From Acidobacteriaceae bacterium (GTDB lineage: Bacteria > Acidobacteriota > Terriglobia > Bryobacterales > Bryobacteraceae), in the NCBI GenBank assembly GCA_020247055.1, contig JADCJL010000023.1, positions 25,296-89,295 on the forward strand: a stretch of 64,000 nucleotides of DNA, written 5' to 3'. The notes below the pieces were generated by a model that saw nothing but the letters and a program-made list of their open reading frames with translations, was not told the origin of the DNA and made no database searches. Both the position numbers and the translations under genes were made by a program. The first letter of the stretch is position 1, and each line of letters opens with the position of its first letter. Below are positions 9,933 through 18,563 of the stretch, piece by piece.

Positions 9933-9959
9933 TCAGGCTTCGCGCTATCCTTCCGATTA
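9933..9959 (+). promoter_or_regulatory. Putative sigma-28 (FliA)-type promoter upstream of flgM
   Basis: TCAGGCT (9933-9939) - 13 nt - CCGATTA (9953-9959), about 40 nt before the flgM start; resembles the FliA -10 core CCGATAA. Confidence 0.35.
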
Positions 9960-10000
9960 GCGCTATGAAGGCGTACTAGGTATCCGAGTCGAGGTGCTCT

Positions 10001-10312
10001 ATGAAGATTAATGATTTGTATACGAGTTCACAGGCGGCTGCGACGTACCAGAGCCAGACCCAGAAGACTGAGGCTGTGCAGGGTGCGGCGACGGCAAAGG
10101 TCAATGGAAACAAGGGAAACAGCGGCTCGGATGAGGTGAACTTATCGAGTTTGGCGAACGTGTTGCAGGATGCGATCACGGAGTCTCCCGAAAAGGCGGC
10201 CTATCTGGAGAAGTTGGCGGCGCAGTATGCGAAGGGATCCTATCAGGCGGACCCTCGGGCCGTGGCGAAGTCGCTGATCGGCGAAACTTTGGCGGACAAC
10301 AAGATCAAATAG
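10001..10312 (+). CDS. flgM: Negative regulator of flagellin synthesis, FlgM-like anti-sigma-28 factor
   Basis: 103 aa; disordered N-terminus and C-terminal DEVNLSSLANVLQDAITESPEKAAYLEKLAAQYAKGSYQADPRAVAKSLIGE; directly upstream of flgN/flgK/flgL. Confidence 0.8.
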   Translation: MKINDLYTSSQAAATYQSQTQKTEAVQGAATAKVNGNKGNSGSDEVNLSSLANVLQDAITESPEKAAYLEKLAAQYAKGSYQADPRAVAKSLIGETLADNKIK

Positions 10313-10339
10313 GTCGGCACTGGACTGCCCGGTAAAGTT

Positions 10340-10371
10340 CATTTGTGTGGGAAGACATTTGTGTGAGAAGG
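10340..10371 (+). repeat. Tandem 16-bp imperfect duplication immediately upstream of the flgN-like start
   Basis: CATTTGTGTGGGAAGA | CATTTGTGTGAGAAGG (2 mismatches). Confidence 0.85.
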
Positions 10372-10376
10372 CACTT

Positions 10377-10742
10377 ATGAGTGATGTATCGAGTTCCAAT
10401 CCCACCCGCGTTCCCGATTTGGAACCGGTAATTGGGGACCTGTCCCGTTTTGAGACGGCCTCGGCACTCCAGCACCTGGAGTCGGCGCTGGGGGCGTTGC
10501 GCGGATTGGCTGGGGAGTTGGAGCGGGGCGGGGAACTCGACCCGGCTGAGCAGCGGGCCACAGAGCGGGCGTTACTGGCGTTTCGGGAGCAGTTGCAGGT
10601 GGCTAATCTGCTGACGCGTCAAGGTTTGGCTTACTGCCGGAACTGGTCCGATGCACTCGTGCCGCCGGCGGGCTCCTATGGGAGCCAGGGTCAGGAATGT
10701 CAGAAAGACCTGGCCTTTCACGCCGTGAGGCTGGACGGTTAG
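10377..10742 (+). CDS. FlgN-like flagellar export chaperone candidate
   Basis: 121 aa helical protein between flgM and flgK; assignment mostly from gene position. Confidence 0.5.
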   Translation: MSDVSSSNPTRVPDLEPVIGDLSRFETASALQHLESALGALRGLAGELERGGELDPAEQRATERALLAFREQLQVANLLTRQGLAYCRNWSDALVPPAGSYGSQGQECQKDLAFHAVRLDG

Positions 10743-10743
10743 T

Positions 10744-12108
10744 ATGGGCAGTATCTCCTCAGCAATGATATCGACCGCAGAGGCGATGCGGGTGATTCAG
10801 CGTCAGGTGGGTGTTGTGCAGAACAACATTGTGAACGCTTCGACCCCGAACTACGCCCGCCTCGATCAGGCGACGATGGCCAACCGATACAACCCGAACA
10901 CGGACTCCTCTTCGGGTGGTATCAGCTCGGGGCCATTGATTTCGGGACGGGACCGGTTTCTCGAAGGGGCCGTGTGGGAGCGGCAGTCCGCGGCCGGGTA
11001 CTCCGATCAGTCGTTGCGTGGTCTGCGGGCCATTGAAGCGGCCGTGCCGGTGACGGCCGAGAACGGAATCCCGGGAGCGCTGAACAGGTTCTATAACAGC
11101 GCCGCCCAACTGGCGCTCTCGCCAAATTCGGATCTGGCCCGGCAGGCGGTGCTCGACCGGGCGCGGACGGCCGCGCTGAGTTTTAATGAGGCGGCTCTTG
11201 AGTTCGGGACCTTAACGGCCAGAGCGGGGACCGAACTGGGCTACGCGGTGCGGGATATCAATGCCGTAGCCAAGGAGATTGCCACCATCAACGGGCAGCG
11301 GAAGGGGGATTTTCGCAATGTCACCGACGCTGGGCTCGATTCCCGGTTGCACGAAGCCCTCGAGAAGCTTTCGACGCTGGTCGATCACAACACGCTGACC
11401 CAGGAGGACGGGTCCGTGGTTGTTTTTGTCTCCGGGCAGGTTCCGCTCGTGACGGGAGATCAGACCTATCCGCTCTCCACCTCTTTCAACAATGGGCAGT
11501 ACCAGATTGTCGATAGCCGAGGGGAAAACGTTACGGGCAATATCGCGACCGGCAAGCTGGGCGCTTTGCTCGAGATGCGCAACGAAACCATGCCGGCGTA
11601 CAGCGCGCAGCTCGATACGCTGGCCCGAGGCTTCGCTGACCAGGTAAACGGGATCCTGGCCGGGGGCCTTGCGTCCAACGGGTTGCCGCCGGTGCAAAAT
11701 CTGTTCACGTACGATGTCGTTGCCGGGGCGGCGGGTACTCTGGCGGTTACCGGGCTGACGACCGGGCAATTGGCCGCGGCAGGAGCCGGGGAGCCCGGCG
11801 GAAACGCCAATGCCAATCGTCTGGCTCAGCTTTCGAACAAACCAGCCATCAACGGTCTGAGCCTGGCCGGCTATTACGGTGCCATGGCCACCGGGCTCGG
11901 AACCCAGGTTGAGTCGGTGCGGGCCCGGAACTCGTCCGATCAACAACTTCTCCTGCAGGCGCGCACCTTGCGCCAGCAGGTCTCGGGAGTATCGGTGGAC
12001 CAGGAGGCAGCCAAGCTGCTGGAGTATCAGCGCGGATTCCAGGCCGTCGGACAAGTGATGGGAATCCTCAATGAGATGACCGACACCCTGTTTACCATCA
12101 TGCGCTAG
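10744..12108 (+). CDS. flgK: Flagellar hook-associated protein FlgK
   Basis: N-terminal MRVIQRQVGVVQNNIVNASTPNYAR and C-terminal SGVSVDQEAAKLLEYQRGFQAVGQVMGILNEMTDTLFTIMR. Confidence 0.93.
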   Translation: MGSISSAMISTAEAMRVIQRQVGVVQNNIVNASTPNYARLDQATMANRYNPNTDSSSGGISSGPLISGRDRFLEGAVWERQSAAGYSDQSLRGLRAIEAAVPVTAENGIPGALNRFYNSAAQLALSPNSDLARQAVLDRARTAALSFNEAALEFGTLTARAGTELGYAVRDINAVAKEIATINGQRKGDFRNVTDAGLDSRLHEALEKLSTLVDHNTLTQEDGSVVVFVSGQVPLVTGDQTYPLSTSFNNGQYQIVDSRGENVTGNIATGKLGALLEMRNETMPAYSAQLDTLARGFADQVNGILAGGLASNGLPPVQNLFTYDVVAGAAGTLAVTGLTTGQLAAAGAGEPGGNANANRLAQLSNKPAINGLSLAGYYGAMATGLGTQVESVRARNSSDQQLLLQARTLRQQVSGVSVDQEAAKLLEYQRGFQAVGQVMGILNEMTDTLFTIMR

Positions 12109-12122
12109 GGGGGGAAACCTTC

Positions 12123-13028
12123 ATGATCAAGAATCTCAATATCCGGGACGAGCAGTTCCTGAGCAATCTGCAGCGGATTCAGGGCCGGATTGACAAGGCG
12201 AACGCACAGGTCTCGAGCGGGCTGCGGGTGACGGCTGCTTCCGACGCGCCGGACGAGATCGGCCCGCTTCTGCAGAGCCGGGCAGAGCTTGCGCTCACCG
12301 AGCAGGCCAAGTCCAACCTGAACCGGGTGAAGGGCGAAGTAGACTCCGCCGAAGGCGCCCTGCGCAGCGTGATTCAATTGGCCGAGCGGGCCAGGGTTTT
12401 GGGAACGCAGGGGCAAACCGGCACGCAGACGGCGGTAACGCGGGAGACGATCGCCGCGGAACTGCAGGGCATTTTCCGGCAGATCGTCGGCGCTGCCAAC
12501 TCGAACTACGATGGACGGTTCTTGTTTGCCGGTAACAACGATCAGGTGGAGCCCTACACCTTTGATCTCTCGCAGCCGGATGGGGTCACCCCCTATGCCG
12601 GCTCGGCGGCCACGCGAAGTGTGCCGGACGCCAATGGCGTGCTGATTCCCATTGCGCGCAGCGGACAGGAGATCTTCAATTCGCCAACCCCTGGAAAGAA
12701 CCTGTTCGGGGCCATCAATTCGCTCCGCCTTGCTCTGCTCGCCAATGACGACGCGGCCCTGTCGGTCGCCAATGACAACCTCGGTTCGGCGCTGAACCAC
12801 GTCAACGTCCAACTCACCCGGTACGGACACACCCAAAACGATATTGCCACCGCGATGGAGATTGCCACCAAGCGCAGCCTCGATCTGAAAAGCAAAATCT
12901 CCACAATCGAAGACACGGATCTGGCGGATGCGATCCTCGAATTGCAGACCGGCCAGACCGCCCGCCAGGCAGCGTTGCAGACCAAAGGCCAGGAGGATCG
13001 CCGCACGTTGTTCGATTTTCTGCGCTAA
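12123..13028 (+). CDS. flgL: Flagellar hook-associated protein FlgL (flagellin family)
   Basis: Flagellin-type N-terminus (FLSNLQRIQGRIDKANAQVSSGLRVTAASDAPDEIGPLLQSRAEL), NSNYDGRFLFAGN, C-terminal DLADAILELQTGQTARQAALQT. Confidence 0.9.
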   Translation: MIKNLNIRDEQFLSNLQRIQGRIDKANAQVSSGLRVTAASDAPDEIGPLLQSRAELALTEQAKSNLNRVKGEVDSAEGALRSVIQLAERARVLGTQGQTGTQTAVTRETIAAELQGIFRQIVGAANSNYDGRFLFAGNNDQVEPYTFDLSQPDGVTPYAGSAATRSVPDANGVLIPIARSGQEIFNSPTPGKNLFGAINSLRLALLANDDAALSVANDNLGSALNHVNVQLTRYGHTQNDIATAMEIATKRSLDLKSKISTIEDTDLADAILELQTGQTARQAALQTKGQEDRRTLFDFLR

Positions 13029-13046
13029 AGCGGCTTCGCCTCGCTC

Positions 13047-14093
13047 ATGTTGCTTCTCCTCGCCCTACTGCTGGCCCCCGTGTTCCGGGTTGACGTTCCC
13101 TCGCCGACCGCCGATAAGCCGCAGTCCAAGATCTGGTTTGCGCAGGGTGTATGGTGGGCTTGGCTGCCGGTCCAGGGCGGGAGCAGTATCTGGCGCCGGG
13201 GTGACGACGGCGTCTGGATTCGCCAGACGATGCTCGACGAGGCACTGCGGGGCACCCCCGGGCGGGCCGATGTTTGGGCCGAGGAGCGAAGAGTGTGTGC
13301 CGTGCTGGTGGACGAACGGCGTCTGGCCTTTGCTTGTCTTGAATGGCGAGGCGGTGGCTACTCGCTGGCGCGGCGGCCGGTAGAGATCCTGATCGAGGGA
13401 CGCTTGGAGACGGCGACGCTCGCTCGGGACGGTCGGGGCGAGTGGTGGATTGCCTATGGCCTGGGCCGGCAGATGTGGGTGCGGACTTCGCGTGACGGCT
13501 GGCGGCGGGCCGTACAGGTCAGTGCGACGGCGGCCACGGAAGATGATATCTGCGCGGTCGTCGCCGTGGGCGGTGGCGTGGGGGTCATCTGGTCCGATCA
13601 GGCCGCCGATACGGTCTGGTTTCGTTGGCGGCGCGACGGAGCGCCGCAATGGGGGCCGATCGAGGCGATTGACCAGGGTGGAAAGACTGCGGACGATCAT
13701 ATCCGGGCTTCGGTATCCGCCGATGGTCGCCTCCTGGTGGCCATGAAGAACTCCGTGGATCGGGTAGGCGTCCCGCAGTTGGTTCTGCGGGAGCGGAGCC
13801 CCGCGGGAAAATGGAGCAGCCGGCCGTATGCGCCCCGGACGAGCGACGGGGAGCCGACCCGGCCCGCCGTGCTACTGGGAGGAGTACCCGAACGAACGTT
13901 TCTCTTGCACAGCCGGTACACAAAAACGGGTAGCGAACTTGTCCGCTGGGAAGAAGGCCGCGAGGTCGTGCTGCTTCCCGTCAGGGGCCTCAATGACATT
14001 ACGGGGCCGAAGGCCCGTCTCCCGGCCGGGCATCCGTGGATTGTGCTGGCCTCTGACCGGGACGGCAACCTCTACGAGGCCCTGTTACGTTAA
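13047..14093 (+). CDS. Hypothetical secreted protein, possible BNR/beta-propeller-like fold
   Basis: 348 aa; N-terminal hydrophobic segment and repeated W/D/G-rich blades (SADGRLLVAMKNS, VLASDRDGNLYEALLR). Confidence 0.6.
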   Translation: MLLLLALLLAPVFRVDVPSPTADKPQSKIWFAQGVWWAWLPVQGGSSIWRRGDDGVWIRQTMLDEALRGTPGRADVWAEERRVCAVLVDERRLAFACLEWRGGGYSLARRPVEILIEGRLETATLARDGRGEWWIAYGLGRQMWVRTSRDGWRRAVQVSATAATEDDICAVVAVGGGVGVIWSDQAADTVWFRWRRDGAPQWGPIEAIDQGGKTADDHIRASVSADGRLLVAMKNSVDRVGVPQLVLRERSPAGKWSSRPYAPRTSDGEPTRPAVLLGGVPERTFLLHSRYTKTGSELVRWEEGREVVLLPVRGLNDITGPKARLPAGHPWIVLASDRDGNLYEALLR

Positions 14094-14296
14094 CCCAAAT
14101 CCTCACCGAAGCCAAAAGTAAGTTCCCGCCCGAGGCTCCGCCCGGCGCCCTGCTGCGCTAGCGGCCCGCGCGGAGAGAAACTGCTTGGCCGCTTGCGTCC
14201 CGTTCGGAAGTGAAGTCCGCCGGGCCACCGGCCCACGTTGGCTCTCCCGGCGTCGGGCCTTCCAAGCCCAGCTCCCCGGCGGTTTGCCTTGAGACG

Positions 14297-15145
14297 CTAC
14301 ACCGTGCAGGCCTCAATGGCCTCGAGCAGCGCCTCCCGAGCACTCTTCACCACCGGCGTGTACTCGTGGCAAATATACCCCGCGTAGCCCAAATCGGCAA
14401 TTTTCTTGCAGACAGCCTTATAGTTGATCTCCTGATCGACACTCAACTCATGCCGCCCCGGATTGCCCGCCGTGTGGAAGTGGCCGAACCACTGCATGTT
14501 CTGCTCAATCGTCCGGATCAAGTCGCCTTCCATGATCTGCATGTGGTAGATGTCATACAGCAGCTTCACCCGCGGCGACGCCACGCGCTTACAAACTTCG
14601 ACGCCCCACGCCGTCCGGTCGCACTGGTAATCCGGATGGTTCACCTTGCTGTTCAGTAACTCCATACACAGCGTGACGCCCTTATCCTCAGCGTATTTCT
14701 TCACGGCGTTCAACAGCTTCACCGTGTTCTCAATCCCCTGCTCATCCGTCTTGCCCCGCCGGTTGCCCGACAGCATGATCAGATTCGGCGCCCCGGCCGC
14801 CGCCGCCGCATCGAGCAGCTCCCGCGTGTTCTTGATAATCTCCGGGTGCAGCGCCGGATCGTTGCAGCCATCGCTCAGCTTGCTGCTGCCCGGCACGAGC
14901 GTCGGCACAATCCCGTACTTCTTCAAGGTCGGAAACCGGTCCGGGCCCACCAGGTCATAACCCACCAGCCCCAACTCCGCCGCCAACCGGCATTGGCCGT
15001 CAAAATCCAGGTTCGATCCGCGGAAAACCCCGCCGCAAACCCCCTGCTTCAACCGCCCCTTTTTGGCAGGAAGCGTCTGCGCCGATCCCGTCGTTGCAAG
15101 CGCCGCGCCCGCGGCCACCGCAGTGGCAAAACTCCGTCTGTTCAT
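14297..15145 (-). CDS. Sugar phosphate isomerase/epimerase (hydroxypyruvate isomerase-like), Tat signal
   Basis: MNRRSFATAVAAGAALATTGSAQ Tat-like signal; LCMELLNSKVNHPDYQCDRTAWGVEVCKRVASPRVKLLYDIYHMQIMEGDLIRTI, HFHTAGNPGRHELS, GYICHEYTP. Confidence 0.88.
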   Translation of the reverse strand: MNRRSFATAVAAGAALATTGSAQTLPAKKGRLKQGVCGGVFRGSNLDFDGQCRLAAELGLVGYDLVGPDRFPTLKKYGIVPTLVPGSSKLSDGCNDPALHPEIIKNTRELLDAAAAAGAPNLIMLSGNRRGKTDEQGIENTVKLLNAVKKYAEDKGVTLCMELLNSKVNHPDYQCDRTAWGVEVCKRVASPRVKLLYDIYHMQIMEGDLIRTIEQNMQWFGHFHTAGNPGRHELSVDQEINYKAVCKKIADLGYAGYICHEYTPVVKSAREALLEAIEACTV

Positions 15146-15164
15146 GCGCTCGATAATATCATTC

Positions 15165-15428
15165 ATGGGCTTCGCACTCTGGATCGACAATCAACAGGCC
15201 TGGGCCGCCGGCACCCACGAATACCGCCCCATGGGCGCCGCCGTCATCGCCGAAAACGGCTGCTTCCGCGCTCGCGACTTCTCCCGCGACCGCCGCGCCC
15301 CCGGCCGCCGCCACCCCAGCTTCATTGGCCTGTTCGGCTCGCTCGAAGAGGTCAACGTCTACCTCCGCAAACGCCCCGCCGCCCGCCGCCCCCCGAGCGA
15401 CCCCATCCGCCAGCTGCTCGACGACTAA
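15165..15428 (+). CDS. Small hypothetical protein (87 aa)
   Basis: MGFALWIDNQQAWAAGTHEYRPMGAAVIAENGCFRARDFSRDRRAPGRRHPSFIGLFGSLEEVNVYLRKR...; composition looks protein-like, not an antisense artefact; lies between two minus-strand genes. Confidence 0.6.
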   Translation: MGFALWIDNQQAWAAGTHEYRPMGAAVIAENGCFRARDFSRDRRAPGRRHPSFIGLFGSLEEVNVYLRKRPAARRPPSDPIRQLLDD

Positions 15429-18400
15429 GCCTCTGCCCGCACCTCCTCCTCAAAGCTCTCGGCCGGACCCACCATCTCCCGGCCCTCAAAAATGCCGTAC
15501 AGCGTCGGCACCACAATCAGCGTCAGCAGCGTCGAGGTGATCAACCCCCCAATCACCACAATCGCCAGCGGCCGCTGCACCTCGCTCCCCGGCCCCGTCG
15601 CAAACAAAAACGGCACCAGCCCCAACGCCGCCACCGTCGCCGTCATCATCACCGGCCGGAACCGCAGCTTGGTCCCTTCGGCTATCGCCGTCCGCTGGTC
15701 CATGCCCTCCTCCCGCAGCTTCCGGATGTAGGAAACCAGCACGACGCCATTCAGCACCGCAATCCCCCACAGCGCAATAAACCCCACCGAAGCCGGCACC
15801 GACAGATACTCGCCCGAGACGAACAACGCCACAATCCCGCCAATCGAAGCAAACGGCAGCACCGTAATGATCAGCCCGGCAAACCGTAGCGAACCAAACA
15901 GCAGGAACAGCAGGAAGAAAATCGCGCCGATCGTGATCGGCACAATAATCCGCAAATGGTTCAGCGCCCGCTCCATGTTCTGAAACTGCCCGCCCCACTC
16001 AATTGTGTACCCCGTCGGCAGCTGCACCTCCCGCTCCACCCGCTCCTGCAGCTCCTTCACAAAACCCCCCAGGTCCCGGTCCTGCACATTGATTCCGATC
16101 ACAATCCGCCGCTTCGCCGTATCCCGGTTGATCTGCGCCGGACCTTCCTTCACGCTCACCGTCGCCAGCGCCTTCATCATCACCTTCGATCCGGACGGCG
16201 TGTTGATCAGCAGATTCTCCACATCCTCCCGGCTGTTGCGCAGCGTCTCCGGGTAGCGCACCACCAGTTGGAATCGCCGCTCGCCCTCGTAGATCTCCGT
16301 CGCCACCTTGCCGCCAATCGCCGTCTCAATCACATCGTGAATGTCGGCCGCGTTCAGGTCATGCCGCGCAATCGCCTGCCGGTCGATATCGATATTCAGA
16401 TACTGTTGGCCCCCCACCCGGTCCACCCGCGAATCGCGCATGCCCCGAATCGTCGACGCCACCTTCGCCACCTCGTTCGCCTTCCGGATCAGCATCTCAA
16501 GATCATCACCAAAGATCTTCACCGCCACATCCGCCCGCACCCCGGTCACCATCTCGTCCACCCGGTCCGAAATCGGCTGCGCCATCACCAGATTCACCCC
16601 CGGCACGCTCGCCAGCCGCCGCCGGATCTCCTCGGCAATCGTATCCTGCGTCATCCCCTTCGGCCGCCGCTCCACCGGGGTCAGCGTCGCAATCACGTCC
16701 GCCTCGTTCTGCCCCGCCGCGTCCGCCGGCGACTCGCCCCGCCCGATCCGCGACACCAACCGCTCCACCCCCGGCACCCCCCGCACCGCTCGCATTGCCG
16801 CCATCTCCATCTTGATTGACTCTTCAAGCGAGATGTTCGGCACCCGGTCGATGTTCGGCGAAATCGACCCCTCTTTCATCTCCGGAATAAACGCCGTCCC
16901 CAGATAAGGGAACAACGAAACCGACGCGACAAAAGCGACCATCACTGTCCCGATCGTCTTGTACGGGTTCCGCAGCGCCACCCCCAACAGCCACTCAAAC
17001 GGCCGCTTCAGCATCCGCAGCAAAAACGTATCGTGCTCGGCGCCCCCCTTCAGCAGCAGGAACGACAGCACCGGCGACAGCGTCAACGACAACACCAGCG
17101 AAATCCCCAGCGCAATAGCGATCGTATACGCCAGCGGCGAGAACATCTTGCCCTCCATGCCCTCCAGCGTCATCAGCGGCAGGAACACGAGAATGATGAT
17201 GCCAATGCCGAAGATCACCGGCGTACCCACCTCCATCACCGCCTCCCGCACAATCTGCAGCCGGTCCTGCCGCCCGCCGTGCGCCAGCTTGGCGAACACA
17301 TTCTCCACCACCACCACCGACCCGTCCACCATCAACCCGATCGCAATCGCCAACCCGCCCAGCGACATCAGGTTCGCCGACAACCCGTACTGATTCATCA
17401 CGAGAAACGTCAGCAGCGGCGTCAATACCAGCGTCGCAATCACAATCACGCTGCTCCGCAAATCCCCCAGAAAAAGGAACAGGATCACGATCACCAGCAC
17501 AATCCCTTCGACGAGCACCTTCGCCACCGTCATCAGTGCCGCGTCCACCAGCTCCGACCGGTCATAGTAAGGCACAATCCGCAGGCCCGCCGGCAGCATC
17601 CCTTTCTCGTTGATCTCCTTCACGCGGGCCTTGATCTTCTCGACCACCGCCTTGGCGTTGCCGCTCGCGATCATGATCACAATGCCCCCGGCGGCCTCCG
17701 TGTAGGCGCCCTTGATCATGGCCCCGTAGCGCACCTCCTCCCCCAACTGCACCGTCGCCACCTGCCGCAGATAAACCGGCGTGCCCCGCACCTCTTTCAC
17801 GATGATCGAGCGAATATCGTCCAAATTCCGCACCAGACCAATGCCGCGAATCAGATACTGCTCGGCGTGCTGCCGCAGAATCCCGCCGCCCGCGTTCGCG
17901 TTGTTCCGCGCCAGCGCCTGCGGCACCTCCTGCAAAGCGATGCCATAATGCAGCAGCCGGTCCGGGTCCACCAGCACCTGATACTGCCGCACGTACCCGC
18001 CCGTCGAGTTGATCTCCGCCACCCCGGGAATCGAACGCAGCAGCGGCCGCACCACCCAGTCCTGCACCATCCGCCGGTCTACCAACTCCTCCTTCGTCAG
18101 CGCCCGCTCCCCGTCATCCGGCTTCTCCAGCGTGTACTGATACACCTCGCCCAGCGCCGTCGAAACCGGCCCCAGCACCGGCGTCACATCCTCCGGCAGC
18201 CGGCCCCGCACCTCCGCCAGCCGCTCCATCAGCAGCTGCCGCGCAAAGTAAACGTCGGTTGCGTCCGTAAACACCAGCGTGATCAGCGACAGGCCCGGCT
18301 TGTTCAGCGACCGCATCTCCGTCAACCCCGGCAGCCCCGTCATCGCAATCTCCACCGGCACCGTGACAAACCGCTCCACCTCCTCCGGCGACCGCCCCGG

Positions 18401-18559
18401 CGCCTCGGTCGCAATCTGCACCTGCACGTTCGTTACATCCGGAAAAGCATCCACCGACAGCTTCCGCGATGCATCGAGACCAAACACCAGCAGAATCAGC
18501 GCCACCACCACCACGACAATCCGCTGCCCTAAACACGCCCGAACCAGCGCTCCCACCAT
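15425..18559 (-). CDS. CusA/CzcA-family heavy-metal efflux RND permease
   Basis: 1044 aa; VDAFPDVTNVQVQIATEAPGRSPEEVERFVTVPVE, AIAIGLMVDGSVVVVENVF, LFGSLRFAGLIITVLPFASIGGIVAL, FRPVMMTATVAALGLVPF. Confidence 0.95.
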   Translation of the reverse strand: MVGALVRACLGQRIVVVVVALILLVFGLDASRKLSVDAFPDVTNVQVQIATEAPGRSPEEVERFVTVPVEIAMTGLPGLTEMRSLNKPGLSLITLVFTDATDVYFARQLLMERLAEVRGRLPEDVTPVLGPVSTALGEVYQYTLEKPDDGERALTKEELVDRRMVQDWVVRPLLRSIPGVAEINSTGGYVRQYQVLVDPDRLLHYGIALQEVPQALARNNANAGGGILRQHAEQYLIRGIGLVRNLDDIRSIIVKEVRGTPVYLRQVATVQLGEEVRYGAMIKGAYTEAAGGIVIMIASGNAKAVVEKIKARVKEINEKGMLPAGLRIVPYYDRSELVDAALMTVAKVLVEGIVLVIVILFLFLGDLRSSVIVIATLVLTPLLTFLVMNQYGLSANLMSLGGLAIAIGLMVDGSVVVVENVFAKLAHGGRQDRLQIVREAVMEVGTPVIFGIGIIILVFLPLMTLEGMEGKMFSPLAYTIAIALGISLVLSLTLSPVLSFLLLKGGAEHDTFLLRMLKRPFEWLLGVALRNPYKTIGTVMVAFVASVSLFPYLGTAFIPEMKEGSISPNIDRVPNISLEESIKMEMAAMRAVRGVPGVERLVSRIGRGESPADAAGQNEADVIATLTPVERRPKGMTQDTIAEEIRRRLASVPGVNLVMAQPISDRVDEMVTGVRADVAVKIFGDDLEMLIRKANEVAKVASTIRGMRDSRVDRVGGQQYLNIDIDRQAIARHDLNAADIHDVIETAIGGKVATEIYEGERRFQLVVRYPETLRNSREDVENLLINTPSGSKVMMKALATVSVKEGPAQINRDTAKRRIVIGINVQDRDLGGFVKELQERVEREVQLPTGYTIEWGGQFQNMERALNHLRIIVPITIGAIFFLLFLLFGSLRFAGLIITVLPFASIGGIVALFVSGEYLSVPASVGFIALWGIAVLNGVVLVSYIRKLREEGMDQRTAIAEGTKLRFRPVMMTATVAALGLVPFLFATGPGSEVQRPLAIVVIGGLITSTLLTLIVVPTLYGIFEGREMVGPAESFEEEVRAEA

Positions 18560-18563
18560 GGCC

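Noticed and set aside
14158-14343. 61-aa minus-strand ORF upstream of the flagellar-side gap
   Set aside because: Mostly non-coding GC-rich sequence overlapping the isomerase 3' end, with no protein-like pattern.
15486-15998. 170-aa ORF in alternative frame of the CusA-like gene (MGRAVSEHGAGAEPFADYC...)
   Set aside because: Gly/Ala/Asp/Cys-rich off-frame translation inside a well supported CDS.
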